This document shows, one piece after another, positions 17,181 through 24,970 of a DNA stretch of 64,000 nt; position 1 is the first letter of the stretch, and every line of letters begins with the position of its first letter. Both the position numbers and the translations under genes were made by a program. Location of the stretch: contig NZ_JAYWIX010000005.1 of the NCBI RefSeq assembly GCF_035916755.1, positions 195,967 through 259,966 of the forward strand, written 5' to 3'. The notes beneath the pieces are model-generated. The model did no database searches. It was not told the origin of the DNA and saw nothing but the letters and a program-made list of their open reading frames with translations. Source of the DNA: Rothia sp035916755 (GTDB lineage: Bacteria; Actinomycetota; Actinomycetes; Actinomycetales; Micrococcaceae).

Positions 17181-18632
17181 TTACTGCCCCGTTTTCTCGT
17201 AGGAGTCAATCGCTCCGGGGCGCCCCTGCATAAAGGCGTCGATTTCGGCCTTAGATGCGGTGAGTTTGGGGTCGTTGGCCAGGTAGTACTTGGTCTCTCG
17301 AACAATCAGCCCAGACATAAGGAGCAGGCCAATCAGGTTAGGAATGGCCATGAGCCCGTTGGCGATATCTGAGAAGGTCCAGGCCACGGTCAGTTCCATG
17401 GTGCAACCGAAGTAGACAATCACCGCGAAGAAAAGGCGGTAGGGGGTAACACCGCGGCGGCCCACCAGGCGCTCAATATTGCGTTCCCCGTAGTAGGCCC
17501 AGCCTAGAATGGTGGAATAAGCAAAGAGAACCAGCCCTATGGTCACGATCCAGCTGCCAGCAGGCCCAATGACCGAGGCGAAGGCCTGGCTGGTCATCAC
17601 TGAGGCTGAGATATGCTCCCCGGTGGAATCGCTTGCCTGCCATATGCCGGTGACAACCAGCACCAGGCCTGTACAGCTCACCACGATCATGGTATCGATG
17701 AAGGTCTGGGTCATTGACACCAGGCCCTGACGCACCGGGTGGCTGGTTTGGGCTGCGGCAGCGGCGATAGCAGCTGAGCCCATGCCCGATTCGTTGGAGA
17801 AAATACCGCGGGCTACCCCGTACTGAACCGCATACATGAGGGTGGAGCCGGCAAAGCCGCCGACAGCGGAGGAGCCGGTGAAGGCGTCCGAAAAAATCTG
17901 GCCGAAGGCCGCGGGCAGGTCAGCGGCGTGTACACCCAGGATATAGAGGGCCCCGCCCACATAGAAGAGAATCATAATCGGAACGAACCCGGCAGTTACC
18001 TTGCCGATGGACTTAATACCGCCCATCAGCACAAAGAGGGTAATGACAGCCAGGACGATGCCGGTCAGGCCGGTAGGCAAGTGGAAGGTGTCTTCGAGGT
18101 TATGAGCGATGGAGTTACCCTGGGCGGTATTGCCGATACCAAAGGAGGCGAGCACAGCAGCAACCGCAAAGAAAAGAGCCAGGAACTTCCCCAGAAGGCC
18201 TTTAATACCGCGCTGCAGGTAGTACTGGGGGCCGCCTGACACTTCACCCTTAGCGTCAGTGGTGCGGTAGCGGACGCCCAGGAAGGCTTCGGAGTACTTG
18301 GAGGCCATACCGAAGAGGGCGCTAAACCACATCCAGAAGAGGGCACCGGGGCCGCCGATAGAAATCGCGGTGGCAACGCCCACGATGTTACCGGTACCCA
18401 CGGTGGCTGCCAGGGCGGTGGTCAGGGACTGGAATTGGGAAATGTCGCCGCCGGGGGCGTCCTCGTCCTTACGTTCGAGGAAGGCCAGCCGGTTGGCAAC
18501 CAGCAGTTTGGTGAGCTGGATAAACCCCAGCCGCACCGTCAGATAGATACCGGTGCCAAGAAGCAGTGGTATGAGCACAAAAGGCCCCCAGATGAGGGAG
18601 CTAATAGCGCTCAAGACGTCTTGAAAGGTCAT
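17181..18632 (-). CDS. AGCS-family sodium:alanine/glycine symporter, second copy
   Basis: A 483-residue paralogue of the 11739 symporter: SLIWGPFVLIPLLLGTG, FQSLTTALAATVGTGNIVGVA, GGPGALFWMWFSALFGMASKYSEA and SNESGMGSAAIAAAAA. The length is the normal AGCS length, without the long C-terminal tail of the other copy. It imports alanine or glycine with sodium. It follows the baeRF gene on the same strand, but a strong hairpin lies between them, so it is probably expressed separately. Confidence 0.9.
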   Translation of the reverse strand: MTFQDVLSAISSLIWGPFVLIPLLLGTGIYLTVRLGFIQLTKLLVANRLAFLERKDEDAPGGDISQFQSLTTALAATVGTGNIVGVATAISIGGPGALFWMWFSALFGMASKYSEAFLGVRYRTTDAKGEVSGGPQYYLQRGIKGLLGKFLALFFAVAAVLASFGIGNTAQGNSIAHNLEDTFHLPTGLTGIVLAVITLFVLMGGIKSIGKVTAGFVPIMILFYVGGALYILGVHAADLPAAFGQIFSDAFTGSSAVGGFAGSTLMYAVQYGVARGIFSNESGMGSAAIAAAAAQTSHPVRQGLVSMTQTFIDTMIVVSCTGLVLVVTGIWQASDSTGEHISASVMTSQAFASVIGPAGSWIVTIGLVLFAYSTILGWAYYGERNIERLVGRRGVTPYRLFFAVIVYFGCTMELTVAWTFSDIANGLMAIPNLIGLLLMSGLIVRETKYYLANDPKLTASKAEIDAFMQGRPGAIDSYEKTGQ

Positions 18633-18692
18633 GTGTTGTCCTTGATACAGGTCCCTGCGGGCGAGGGAGCACCGCAGCTGCGTGATGAATAA

Positions 18693-18733
18693 GGACGCCC
18701 CGCCGCAAGCGTGTGCACTGCGGTGGGGCGTCC
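18693..18733 (-). terminator. Terminator between the baeRF gene and the symporter
   Basis: A 15-bp stem, 18693-18707 with 18719-18733 (one G-T pair, 11-base loop), is followed on the minus strand by CCTTATT. It lies 58 bases after the baeRF stop. Confidence 0.75.
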
Positions 18734-18791
18734 TTCAACTATAGCGAGTCAAGAACAGGAAGACCTATCTCGTCTTATTCTGTGTATCTGC

Positions 18792-19892
18792 TTACCAGCG
18801 GGTAATTGCTGCCAGCTTCTCTTCCTGCGTCTCGGGGGCGGGCTTTACCTCACCACCAGAACGTAGCACCAGGTTGATAGCTTGAGCTTTTTCGCTGAGC
18901 TGGCCGTTGTCGGCGGTTTCAACCCCGGGGGTCACCAGTAAGGTGGCAATCTGCCCCTGGGTCGCTGCGTCTACAATCTCGCCCGCACCGATATAGCGCT
19001 TACCTGATCGAGCATCGTCAATCTGCTGGGCGAGACTCTTAGCTTCAGTATCGGCGACCTCAGCGAGTACGGGCTGCAGCTTTTCTAGGAGCTGGCTTTC
19101 GCTCATCTCATCGACCCTGCCGGTAATGACGGTTTCAAGCACATTGCCCCAGCTAGTAACGGAACGGAACTCGTTGGCCAGTTCTTCAACTCCAGCGAGG
19201 ACGAGCGGGTGACGGTTGGGTTCTACTACCTCCGCCTCGATGCCCTGGGCTACCTTCCGCAGGAAACGCTCACGGTAGATACGGTCGGTATCGGAATCGT
19301 TGGTGTGGGCGTGGAAGGTGGCTTCCCCTCCGCCCTTGGGGGCCTGCTGCTGGGTGCGCTGCACATCGTAGTCGTTGTAGATGTCGTCTTCGCTCTCGAT
19401 CATGTTCTCGAGGTTGATGCGGCCGATACGGGTCCCGTCAGTTTCAAAAAGGCGCACCTCCTTACGAGAGAGTGCTAGCAGGTGAAGGCTGGTGTCGGTG
19501 CTCAGGAGGGGGACGAGGGCGGTGAGGTCGTACTCGTCAGCTACGGTGACGCTCTCGGGTAGTTCGAAGGGCAGGCGCTGGGCGGTGAGCTGGTTGCCAT
19601 CAAGTAGAATCAGCAGACCGTCTCCCTGATGTTGCCAGTAGTCACGGTCGTCGTGGAGTTCTTGGGCGGGAGCGAGGATGGTGTCTGCGTCGTGACCGGC
19701 TGCCTCGAGCTTCTCGCGGGCAGATGAGAGAAGGTTACGGAGGCGGGTGGCGTTTCCCGTGGTGTCGCGACCGGCGCGTTCGGTGGAAAGGGTGAGGGTA
19801 ACTCGAACGGCACCCTCAGTTGCGGGTTCGGTCAGAGCCTTAAGGTCGAGGGTGTCGAAGGGCTTGTTGGAAGAAAGGTGGGTGTCGGTCAC
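18792..19892 (-). CDS. Bacterial archaeo-eukaryotic release factor-like (baeRF) protein
   Basis: A 366-residue cytosolic protein. The opening THLSSNKPFDTLDLKALTEP, the central GDGLLILLDGNQ...LPFELPESV segment, the LLALSRKEVRLFETDG strand pair and the C-terminal ATLLVTPGVE segment match the baeRF group of proteins, related to the eRF1/Vms1 release-factor fold. That group is predicted to act on stalled ribosomes or in RNA quality control, but few members have been tested. I do not see the GGQ peptidyl-hydrolase tripeptide of true release factors. The assigned subfamily is uncertain. It appears monocistronic, closed by the hairpin at 18693. Confidence 0.7.
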   Translation of the reverse strand: MTDTHLSSNKPFDTLDLKALTEPATEGAVRVTLTLSTERAGRDTTGNATRLRNLLSSAREKLEAAGHDADTILAPAQELHDDRDYWQHQGDGLLILLDGNQLTAQRLPFELPESVTVADEYDLTALVPLLSTDTSLHLLALSRKEVRLFETDGTRIGRINLENMIESEDDIYNDYDVQRTQQQAPKGGGEATFHAHTNDSDTDRIYRERFLRKVAQGIEAEVVEPNRHPLVLAGVEELANEFRSVTSWGNVLETVITGRVDEMSESQLLEKLQPVLAEVADTEAKSLAQQIDDARSGKRYIGAGEIVDAATQGQIATLLVTPGVETADNGQLSEKAQAINLVLRSGGEVKPAPETQEEKLAAITRW

Positions 19893-20079
19893 GGTCGGCT
19901 CCTTTGTCGATCGATGGGGCGGGTCTACCCGCTGATAGAACTAAGCTAGCTGACCAATACCGTAATTTTCAAGGCTTTAAGCCTTATTCATAGCAGAATG
20001 ACAGCCTATGAACAGCAGGCTGATAAATTTCCTATAAAGTCTGGCACACCCACCCCTGACTACCGTAGACTTAAAGATT

Positions 20080-20114
20080 GTGGCGGCACCCAAAACAGGG
20101 TATCGCCACTTTAT
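20080..20114. terminator. Terminator-like hairpin beyond the flavin-oxidoreductase pseudogene
   Basis: GTGGCG at 20080-20085 pairs with CGCCAC at 20104-20109, with ACCC/GGGT pairing inside. On the plus strand TTTATT follows; on the minus strand AATCTTTAAG. No plus-strand gene ends here, so it most likely closes transcription reading leftwards from hspR and the pseudogene. Confidence 0.5.
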
Positions 20115-20155
20115 TAGCCGCCGTGACCGCTTGCGCTGCCACAGGCGTCCTTACT

Positions 20156-20632
20156 CTAATCTTCTGCCAGCAGTTCGCGAACGCGCGGCAGCACCTTGGT
20201 GCCGTAGAGGTCAATCAAGTTCATGGAGTGCTCATGGGCCAGAGCTCCGTTGGAGAACTTAAGATTAAAGCGGTTGATGCCCAGCTGTTCGTTGGCTCGG
20301 CAGTAGAGGTCGGTGTAGGGCTTGAAGCGCTCAGTCGACCCGCCGATGATGGCCAGCTTGAGCGGGGTCTTGTACTGAGCTGCGCGGGCAACAGATTCCG
20401 GGCTGCCGCCAACGGCCAACCGGCACTTGAGGATCCCTTCGGTCTTGGGGTAAACCTCCTGGTTCACCAGGGGCGGGCCGTTGCTGAGGGCACTGATAGT
20501 GGCAAAGCGCTGGTAGACACGGATGGGGTCGTCGGACGAGAGGACGGTGACGACCTAGCCCCATCTGGAAGGCGGTGTCATCGACGCTGGGCAGGCCGGG
20601 GCTTAGGTCGGGGCTGTATTAATGTCGGTCAT
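20156..20632 (-). pseudogene. Decayed LLM-class flavin-dependent oxidoreductase
   Basis: Pieces of a luciferase-like (LLM) oxidoreductase lie in the correct order but are collapsed to about 480 bp instead of about 1 kb. From the ATG at 20632 the frame runs nine codons to TAA, continues one frame over as LSPGLPSVDDTAFQMGL, then jumps to VVTVLSSDDPIRVYQRFATISALSNG. It then jumps to QEVYPKTEGILKCRLAVGGSPESVARAA and LAIIGGSTERFKPYTDLY, and finally to INRFNLKFSNGALAHEHS and LYGTKVLPRVRELLAED. The expected blocks between these pieces are missing. In-frame TAG and TAA codons interrupt the 5' part. The identifications rest on recognisable LLM family motifs. It sits just beyond hspR. Confidence 0.82.
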
Positions 20633-20742
20633 TGCGTTTACTTTTCGGTGCTGTGCTGATCGTTTACACGAGGTTCAACACCAGCCCACATTACTTTATT
20701 CCAAAAGTTTTTTATGGCGCTGTGGTTAGCCCCTGCCTTAAA

Positions 20743-20801
20743 TGTAGCGATGGTTGCCATCAGCACGAATCTCTTTCACGCAGATGACAACCATCGTTAC
20801 A
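20743..20801 (-). other. Long imperfect stem-loop downstream of hspR
   Basis: The segment at 20743-20756 pairs with 20788-20801 (14 bp, one G-T pair), and the stem continues inward through CATC/GATG. It lies 22 bases after the hspR stop. The stem is not GC-rich and has no immediate T-run, so it may be a 3' stabilising or processing hairpin of the heat-shock mRNA, or a weak terminator. Confidence 0.5.
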
Positions 20802-20822
20802 GTCAGGGTCTAGGGGTCGGGT

Positions 20823-21248
20823 TTAGCGCGGCCGGTAGAGCACCACGGCCTGGGAGGTATGGCGGGCTGCCGGACGCTTGCCCCGGGCCAGGTGCACAGC
20901 CCCACCTGAGGTTCCGGCAGCAAAGATGCGAGAGTTCTCCTGCAGACGATTGCGCAGGGCCTCATTCTCAGCTTGCAGCTCGGTCATGCGGGCTCGCAGA
21001 GCCTCCACCTGGTTCTCAAGCTGCATAATGCGTTTAATGCCCTCGAGGGAGACGCCGGACTGGGAGAGTTCCTGAATCTCCTGCAGTTTCTGAACATCGC
21101 GCTCAGAGTAGCGGCGGGCCCGCCCCGGTGCGCGCTGGGGCTGCACCAGCCCTAACCGGTCGTACTGGCGCAGTGTCTGCGGGTGCATACCGGCCAGTTC
21201 GGCAGCTACAGAAATCACGAAGACCGGGCGGTCAGATTCGAGAGCCAT
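20823..21248 (-). CDS. hspR: HspR, MerR-family heat-shock repressor
   Basis: A 141-residue repressor. The winged helix of the MerR type starts at VFVISVAAELAGMHPQTLRQYDRLGLV, continues through RRYSERDVQKLQEI, and is followed by a coiled coil (QLENQVEALRARMTELQAENEALRNRL) for dimerisation. HspR binds HAIR sites, with DnaK as co-repressor, in Streptomyces and Mycobacterium. It is the last gene of the operon, two bases after dnaJ, so it controls its own synthesis through the HAIR sites upstream of dnaK. The C-terminus ends AVVLYRPR, as in other HspRs. Confidence 0.95.
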   Translation of the reverse strand: MALESDRPVFVISVAAELAGMHPQTLRQYDRLGLVQPQRAPGRARRYSERDVQKLQEIQELSQSGVSLEGIKRIMQLENQVEALRARMTELQAENEALRNRLQENSRIFAAGTSGGAVHLARGKRPAARHTSQAVVLYRPR

Positions 21249-21250
21249 TC

Positions 21251-22252
21251 TTAGTCACCAGCTTTCCTCAGCAGGTCCTCACGGGGGTTGGCCTGGGGTG
21301 CCACCGCGAAGAAGGCGTCAAGAGCTGCCTCAGCTTCGGGGCTCAGGTTGATGGGCAGCTGCACCTCAGGGATGACCAGCATATCGCCGGTGCCCTTCTT
21401 GGTCACGAAGCCGCGGCCCTTAGCACGCAGCTTACGCCCGGCCGGTGAACCGGCAGCCAGGCGGAGTTTGACACTACCGCCGTCGAGGGTGGGGGCTTCA
21501 ATGATGCCGCCCTTAACGGCTTCTTCCAGGGTGACGGGAACGCGCACGAGCAGGTTATCGCCCTCGCGGTCAAAGACGGGGTGGGAGTCTACGCGGACGG
21601 TGACGATTAGGTCCCCTGCCCCACCGGCACCGGGGTGCCCCTTGCCTCGGGCACGGATTTTCTGGCCGTCCTTGACGCCGCGCGGCAGGCGAACCTGGGT
21701 CTGGGAGCCGCCGGGGCGGAACACCGAGACCTCAGCGCCGTCGTAGGCCTGCTGGATGGTGATGCGGGCGCTGGTGGTGGCGTCCTCACCCTTGGGAGCT
21801 GAGAAGCCACCGCCGGGGAACCCACCAGCCCCACCAGGGAAACCGCCGGCGGAGCGTCCGGCCCCGCCAAAGCCACCGCCACCGAACATGCCACCGAGCA
21901 GGTCTTCAATGTTGATACCTGCTCCGCCGCCGCTGGTGGAATAGGTGAAGTTTCCGCCACCAGCACCACCGGGGAACCCGCCCGGGAAGCCGCCGCCAGC
22001 CCCGCCGAAGCCGGCAGCCCCGTACTTGCGGATCTGGTCGTACTCTTCCTTCTGCTTGGGGTCTGAGAGCACGTCGTAGGCCTCTGAGACCTCCTTGAAC
22101 TTCTTCTCAGCAGCCTCGTCGCCGGGGTTCTGGTCGGGGTGGTACTTGCGGGCCAGCTTGCGGTAGGCCTTCTTGATGTCTGCCTCGGAGGAATCCTCGG
22201 CTACGCCTAGTACCTTATAAAAATCTTGATGGAGCCAGTTTTCGCTCGCCAT
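21251..22252 (-). CDS. dnaJ: DnaJ co-chaperone without zinc finger
   Basis: A 333-residue Hsp40. The J domain (residues about 9-75) contains the essential HPD in RKLARKYHPDQNPGD. A long Gly/Phe-rich region follows (about 85-155), then the two C-terminal substrate-binding domains and a dimerisation end. There is no CXXCXGXG repeat anywhere, so this is a CbpA/DnaJ-B architecture rather than the zinc-finger DnaJ1 that occupies this position in Mycobacterium. It stimulates DnaK ATPase. A strong hairpin separates it from grpE, while hspR follows after two bases. Confidence 0.93.
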   Translation of the reverse strand: MASENWLHQDFYKVLGVAEDSSEADIKKAYRKLARKYHPDQNPGDEAAEKKFKEVSEAYDVLSDPKQKEEYDQIRKYGAAGFGGAGGGFPGGFPGGAGGGNFTYSTSGGGAGINIEDLLGGMFGGGGFGGAGRSAGGFPGGAGGFPGGGFSAPKGEDATTSARITIQQAYDGAEVSVFRPGGSQTQVRLPRGVKDGQKIRARGKGHPGAGGAGDLIVTVRVDSHPVFDREGDNLLVRVPVTLEEAVKGGIIEAPTLDGGSVKLRLAAGSPAGRKLRAKGRGFVTKKGTGDMLVIPEVQLPINLSPEAEAALDAFFAVAPQANPREDLLRKAGD

Positions 22253-22301
22253 ATGCCTCTCCTTCCGAGGTAGATCTTGTGTCTTTTAGGGGGTAGAACC
22301 A

Positions 22302-22341
22302 GGCGGGCACCCAGCCTGACGTATCAGGCCGGGTGCCCGCC
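22302..22341 (-). other. Strong hairpin in the grpE-dnaJ intercistronic gap
   Basis: An 18-bp stem with one mismatch, 22302-22319 with 22324-22341, has a four-base loop. It begins eight bases after the grpE stop. No T-run follows on the transcribed strand, so it is more likely a processing, attenuation or mRNA-stability element setting the ratio of dnaK-grpE to dnaJ-hspR than a full terminator. Confidence 0.7.
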
Positions 22342-22348
22342 CGCGTCC

Positions 22349-22954
22349 TTATTCTGCTACCGCTACGGCTACCTGGGCGGTGCGGACCACGCGGTCCTTC
22401 ACCTTGTAGCCGTTGCGCAGGACCATGGAGACTGAGTCGGGCTCAACCTCGCTGGTGGGCTGCTGCAGTACAGCCTCGTGCACCTGGGGGTTGAAGGATT
22501 CGCCAACCTCACCGAATCGCTCAAGGCCCTGCTTGGTCAGGGTTTCTTCGAGCTTATTGGCAATCGCGGCGAAGGGGCCTTCTTCAAGGTCGCCGTGCTT
22601 GCGGGCGGCATCGATATCGTCGATGACGGGCAGCAGGGCGGCAACCAGGTCGGCGATAACGAAATCGCGTAGCTGGTCCTTTTCCTTGGCGGTGCGGTTC
22701 TTGTAGTTGGTGAACTCGGCCTGAAGGCGGCGCAGATCCTCAAGACGCTCGGCGGCAAGGGCCGCATCAGCGTTATCGGTTACCTCTGCGCTATCGCCGG
22801 CCTCGGCCGCGGCAGACTCTTCGCCTGCCGCAGCGTCAGCAGCTACACCTTCGGGCTCGGGGTGGCCTTCAGCAGCCGGGGCGGCGAAGGCGTCCTCCAG
22901 AGGGTCGGTGCCCTCGGGCTGGTTATCTACGGGCTCGTTGGTGTTCTCAGCCAT
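22349..22954 (-). CDS. grpE: GrpE nucleotide exchange factor
   Basis: A 201-residue DnaK nucleotide-exchange factor. The acidic, Ala/Glu-rich N-terminal 65 residues are low complexity, as usual in actinobacteria. They are followed by the long dimerising helix (RLEDLRRLQAEFTNYKNRTAKEKDQ), the four-helix segment and the beta-wing (ESFNPQVHEAVLQQPTSEVE...MVLRNGYKVKDRVVRTAQVAVA), which contacts DnaK. It starts two bases after the dnaK stop, so the two are translationally coupled. Confidence 0.96.
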   Translation of the reverse strand: MAENTNEPVDNQPEGTDPLEDAFAAPAAEGHPEPEGVAADAAAGEESAAAEAGDSAEVTDNADAALAAERLEDLRRLQAEFTNYKNRTAKEKDQLRDFVIADLVAALLPVIDDIDAARKHGDLEEGPFAAIANKLEETLTKQGLERFGEVGESFNPQVHEAVLQQPTSEVEPDSVSMVLRNGYKVKDRVVRTAQVAVAVAE

Positions 22955-22956
22955 GA

Positions 22957-24804
22957 TTAGTTCTTCTTCTCGTCTTCTTCATCGATTACTTCGGCGTCAA
23001 CGACATCGTCGTCTTCAGCCTTGGCGCCTTCACCGGCTGCGGCATCTGCCTGAGCCTGGGCGTAGAGAGCCTCACCCAGCTTGGTCTGAGATGTCTGCAG
23101 CTTCTCGAAAGCGGCCTTGACGGCGTCATCGTCTTCACCTTCGAGGGCAGCCTTCAGGGCGTCAACGTCGGCCTGAACCTCGGTCTTGACGTCCTCGGGC
23201 AGCTTCTCGTCGTTGTCCTTGATGAGCTTCTCGATGGAGTAGGCGGTGTTCTCAGCAGCGTTGCGGGTCTCGGCTGCCTCGCGGCGGGCCTTGTCCTGCT
23301 CGGCGTGAGCCTCGGCGTCCTTGACCATGCGGTCAATGTCTTCCTTGGAGAGGGAGGTGCCGCCGGTGATGGTCATGGACTGCTCGGTACCGGTGCCCTT
23401 GTCCTTAGCTGAGACGTGCACGATGCCGTTGGCGTCGATGTCGAAGGTAACTTCGATCTGGGGGACGCCGCGGGGGGCGGGTGCGATGCCGGTCAGCTCG
23501 AAGGTGCCCAGGTTCTTGTTGTCGCGGGTGAACTCGCGCTCGCCCTGGAAGACCTGAATCGATACTGAGGGCTGGTTGTCCTCAGCGGTGGTGAAGGTTT
23601 CGGAACGCTTGGTGGGGATCGCGGTGTTGCGCTCGATCAGCTTGGTCATCACACCACCCTTGGTCTCAATGCCGAGTGAGAGGGGGGTGACGTCGATGAG
23701 CAGAACGTCCTTGCGCTCACCCTTCAGCACACCTGCCTGCAGGGCTGCGCCCATAGCAACGACCTCATCGGGGTTGACACCCTTATTGGGCTCGCGACCA
23801 CCGGAGAGTTCCTTGACGACCTCGGTGACGGCAGGCATACGGGTTGAGCCACCGACCAGCACGATGTGGGCAATGTCTGAAACCTTGACGCCAGCTTCAG
23901 CGATTACGTCGTTGAAGGGCTTCTTGGTGCGCTCGATCAGGTCTGCGGTCATGTCCTGGAACTTGGCGCGGGTCAGCTTTTCATCCAGGTGGATGGGACC
24001 CTCAGGGGTGACAGACAGGTACTGCAGGGAGATGTTGGTGGAGGTTGCAGAAGACAGTTCCTTCTTGGCCTGTTCTGCGGCTTCACGCAGACGCTGCAGG
24101 GCAATCTTGTCCTTGGAGAGGTCGGCACCGGTCTTGGACTTGACCTGCTCCAGCAGCCAGTCGACGATACGCTGGTCCCAGTCGTCGCCACCCAGGCGGT
24201 TGTCGCCTGAGGTTGCGCGGACCTGGATGGTGGAGAAGCCGTCTTCGTCCTTGCCAACTTCGAGCAGGGAGACGTCGAAGGTGCCGCCGCCGAGGTCGAA
24301 GACCAGGATCAGTTCGTCTTCGTTACCCTTGTCGAGGCCGTAGGCCAGGGCTGCTGCGGTGGGTTCGTTGACGATACGCAGGACGTTGAGGCCCGCGATT
24401 TCGCCGGCTTCCTTGGTGGCCTGACGCTCGGCGTCGTTGAAGTAGGCGGGGACGGTGATGACGGCGTCGGTGACCTTGTCGTTCAGGTAGGCTTCAGCGT
24501 CACCCTTGAGCTTCATGAGGGTACGGGCTGAGATTTCCTGGGCGGTGTATGCCTTGCCGTCGATGTCGGTGGTCCAGTTGGTGCCCATGTGGCGCTTGAC
24601 GGAAGCGATGGTGCGGTCGACGTTGGTAACGGCCTGACGCTTTGCGACGTCGCCAACCAGAACTTCGCCATCCTTTGAGAAAGCTACGACGGAGGGGGTG
24701 GTGCGGGCGCCTTCTGCGTTGGCAATGACGGTGGGCTCGCCACCTTCGAGGACTGATACAACTGAGTTGGTAGTACCGAGGTCAATACCTACTGCACGTG
24801 ACAT
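22957..24804 (-). CDS. dnaK: DnaK (Hsp70) chaperone
   Basis: A 615-residue Hsp70. The nucleotide-binding domain shows AVGIDLGTTNSVVSVLEGG, IVNEPTAAALAYGLDK, DLGGGTFDVSLLEVG and VLVGGSTRMPAVTEVV; the substrate-binding domain shows DVTPLSLGIETKGGVMT and the DNKNLGTFELTGI region. A helical lid and an acidic tail follow. AAGGAG precedes the ATG. It is first in the dnaK-grpE-dnaJ-hspR operon, and two HAIR-type operators lie 55-148 bases upstream. With GrpE and DnaJ it folds nascent and stress-damaged protein in the cytosol, and it also serves as HspR co-repressor. Confidence 0.98.
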   Translation of the reverse strand: MSRAVGIDLGTTNSVVSVLEGGEPTVIANAEGARTTPSVVAFSKDGEVLVGDVAKRQAVTNVDRTIASVKRHMGTNWTTDIDGKAYTAQEISARTLMKLKGDAEAYLNDKVTDAVITVPAYFNDAERQATKEAGEIAGLNVLRIVNEPTAAALAYGLDKGNEDELILVFDLGGGTFDVSLLEVGKDEDGFSTIQVRATSGDNRLGGDDWDQRIVDWLLEQVKSKTGADLSKDKIALQRLREAAEQAKKELSSATSTNISLQYLSVTPEGPIHLDEKLTRAKFQDMTADLIERTKKPFNDVIAEAGVKVSDIAHIVLVGGSTRMPAVTEVVKELSGGREPNKGVNPDEVVAMGAALQAGVLKGERKDVLLIDVTPLSLGIETKGGVMTKLIERNTAIPTKRSETFTTAEDNQPSVSIQVFQGEREFTRDNKNLGTFELTGIAPAPRGVPQIEVTFDIDANGIVHVSAKDKGTGTEQSMTITGGTSLSKEDIDRMVKDAEAHAEQDKARREAAETRNAAENTAYSIEKLIKDNDEKLPEDVKTEVQADVDALKAALEGEDDDAVKAAFEKLQTSQTKLGEALYAQAQADAAAGEGAKAEDDDVVDAEVIDEEDEKKN

Positions 24805-24859
24805 TGTTTCTCCTTGAGATGGGTTATCTGTAAATCTTCAAGCGACTCGAGGTGAAGAA

Positions 24860-24880
24860 CTTGAGTCTTTCTGGCTCAAC
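24860..24880 (-). promoter_or_regulatory. Second, imperfect HAIR site (HspR operator)
   Basis: CTTGAGT at 24860-24866, a seven-base spacer and GCTCAAC at 24874-24880 match 12 of 14 specific positions of the HAIR consensus CTTGAGT-N7-ACTCAAG. It lies downstream of the -10 candidate, inside the likely transcribed leader of dnaK. Confidence 0.75.
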
Positions 24881-24898
24881 TCGCTTGTCTTGGTATCC

Positions 24899-24927
24899 AG
24901 TTTGCCCCTCTTTTGGAACCTTGTCAA
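24899..24927 (-). promoter_or_regulatory. Candidate dnaK promoter
   Basis: On the minus strand TTGACA (24922-24927) is followed after 17 bases by CAAACT (24899-24904). The -35 is perfect and the -10 is poor. The element sits between the two HAIR sites, where bound HspR would block polymerase. Confidence 0.5.
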
Positions 24928-24931
24928 CAGA

Positions 24932-24952
24932 CTTGAGTTAAATAGACTCAAG
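24932..24952 (-). promoter_or_regulatory. Perfect HAIR site (HspR operator)
   Basis: CTTGAGT (24932-24938), a seven-base spacer, then ACTCAAG (24946-24952): an exact match to the HspR inverted repeat known from Streptomyces and Mycobacterium. It lies four bases upstream of the dnaK -35 candidate and 18 bases from the 3' end of the neighbouring 24971 gene. Confidence 0.95.
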
Positions 24953-24970
24953 TTTTTTGCTTCTATGAAG

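Noticed and set aside
18633..18791. Glycine riboswitch upstream of the AGCS symporter
   Set aside because: The conserved glycine aptamer pieces are not present; only a terminator hairpin is seen.
20078..20659. A 193-codon plus-strand frame opposite the LLM remnant
   Set aside because: The minus strand carries ordered LLM family motifs, and the plus-strand frame resembles nothing and lacks a ribosome-binding site.
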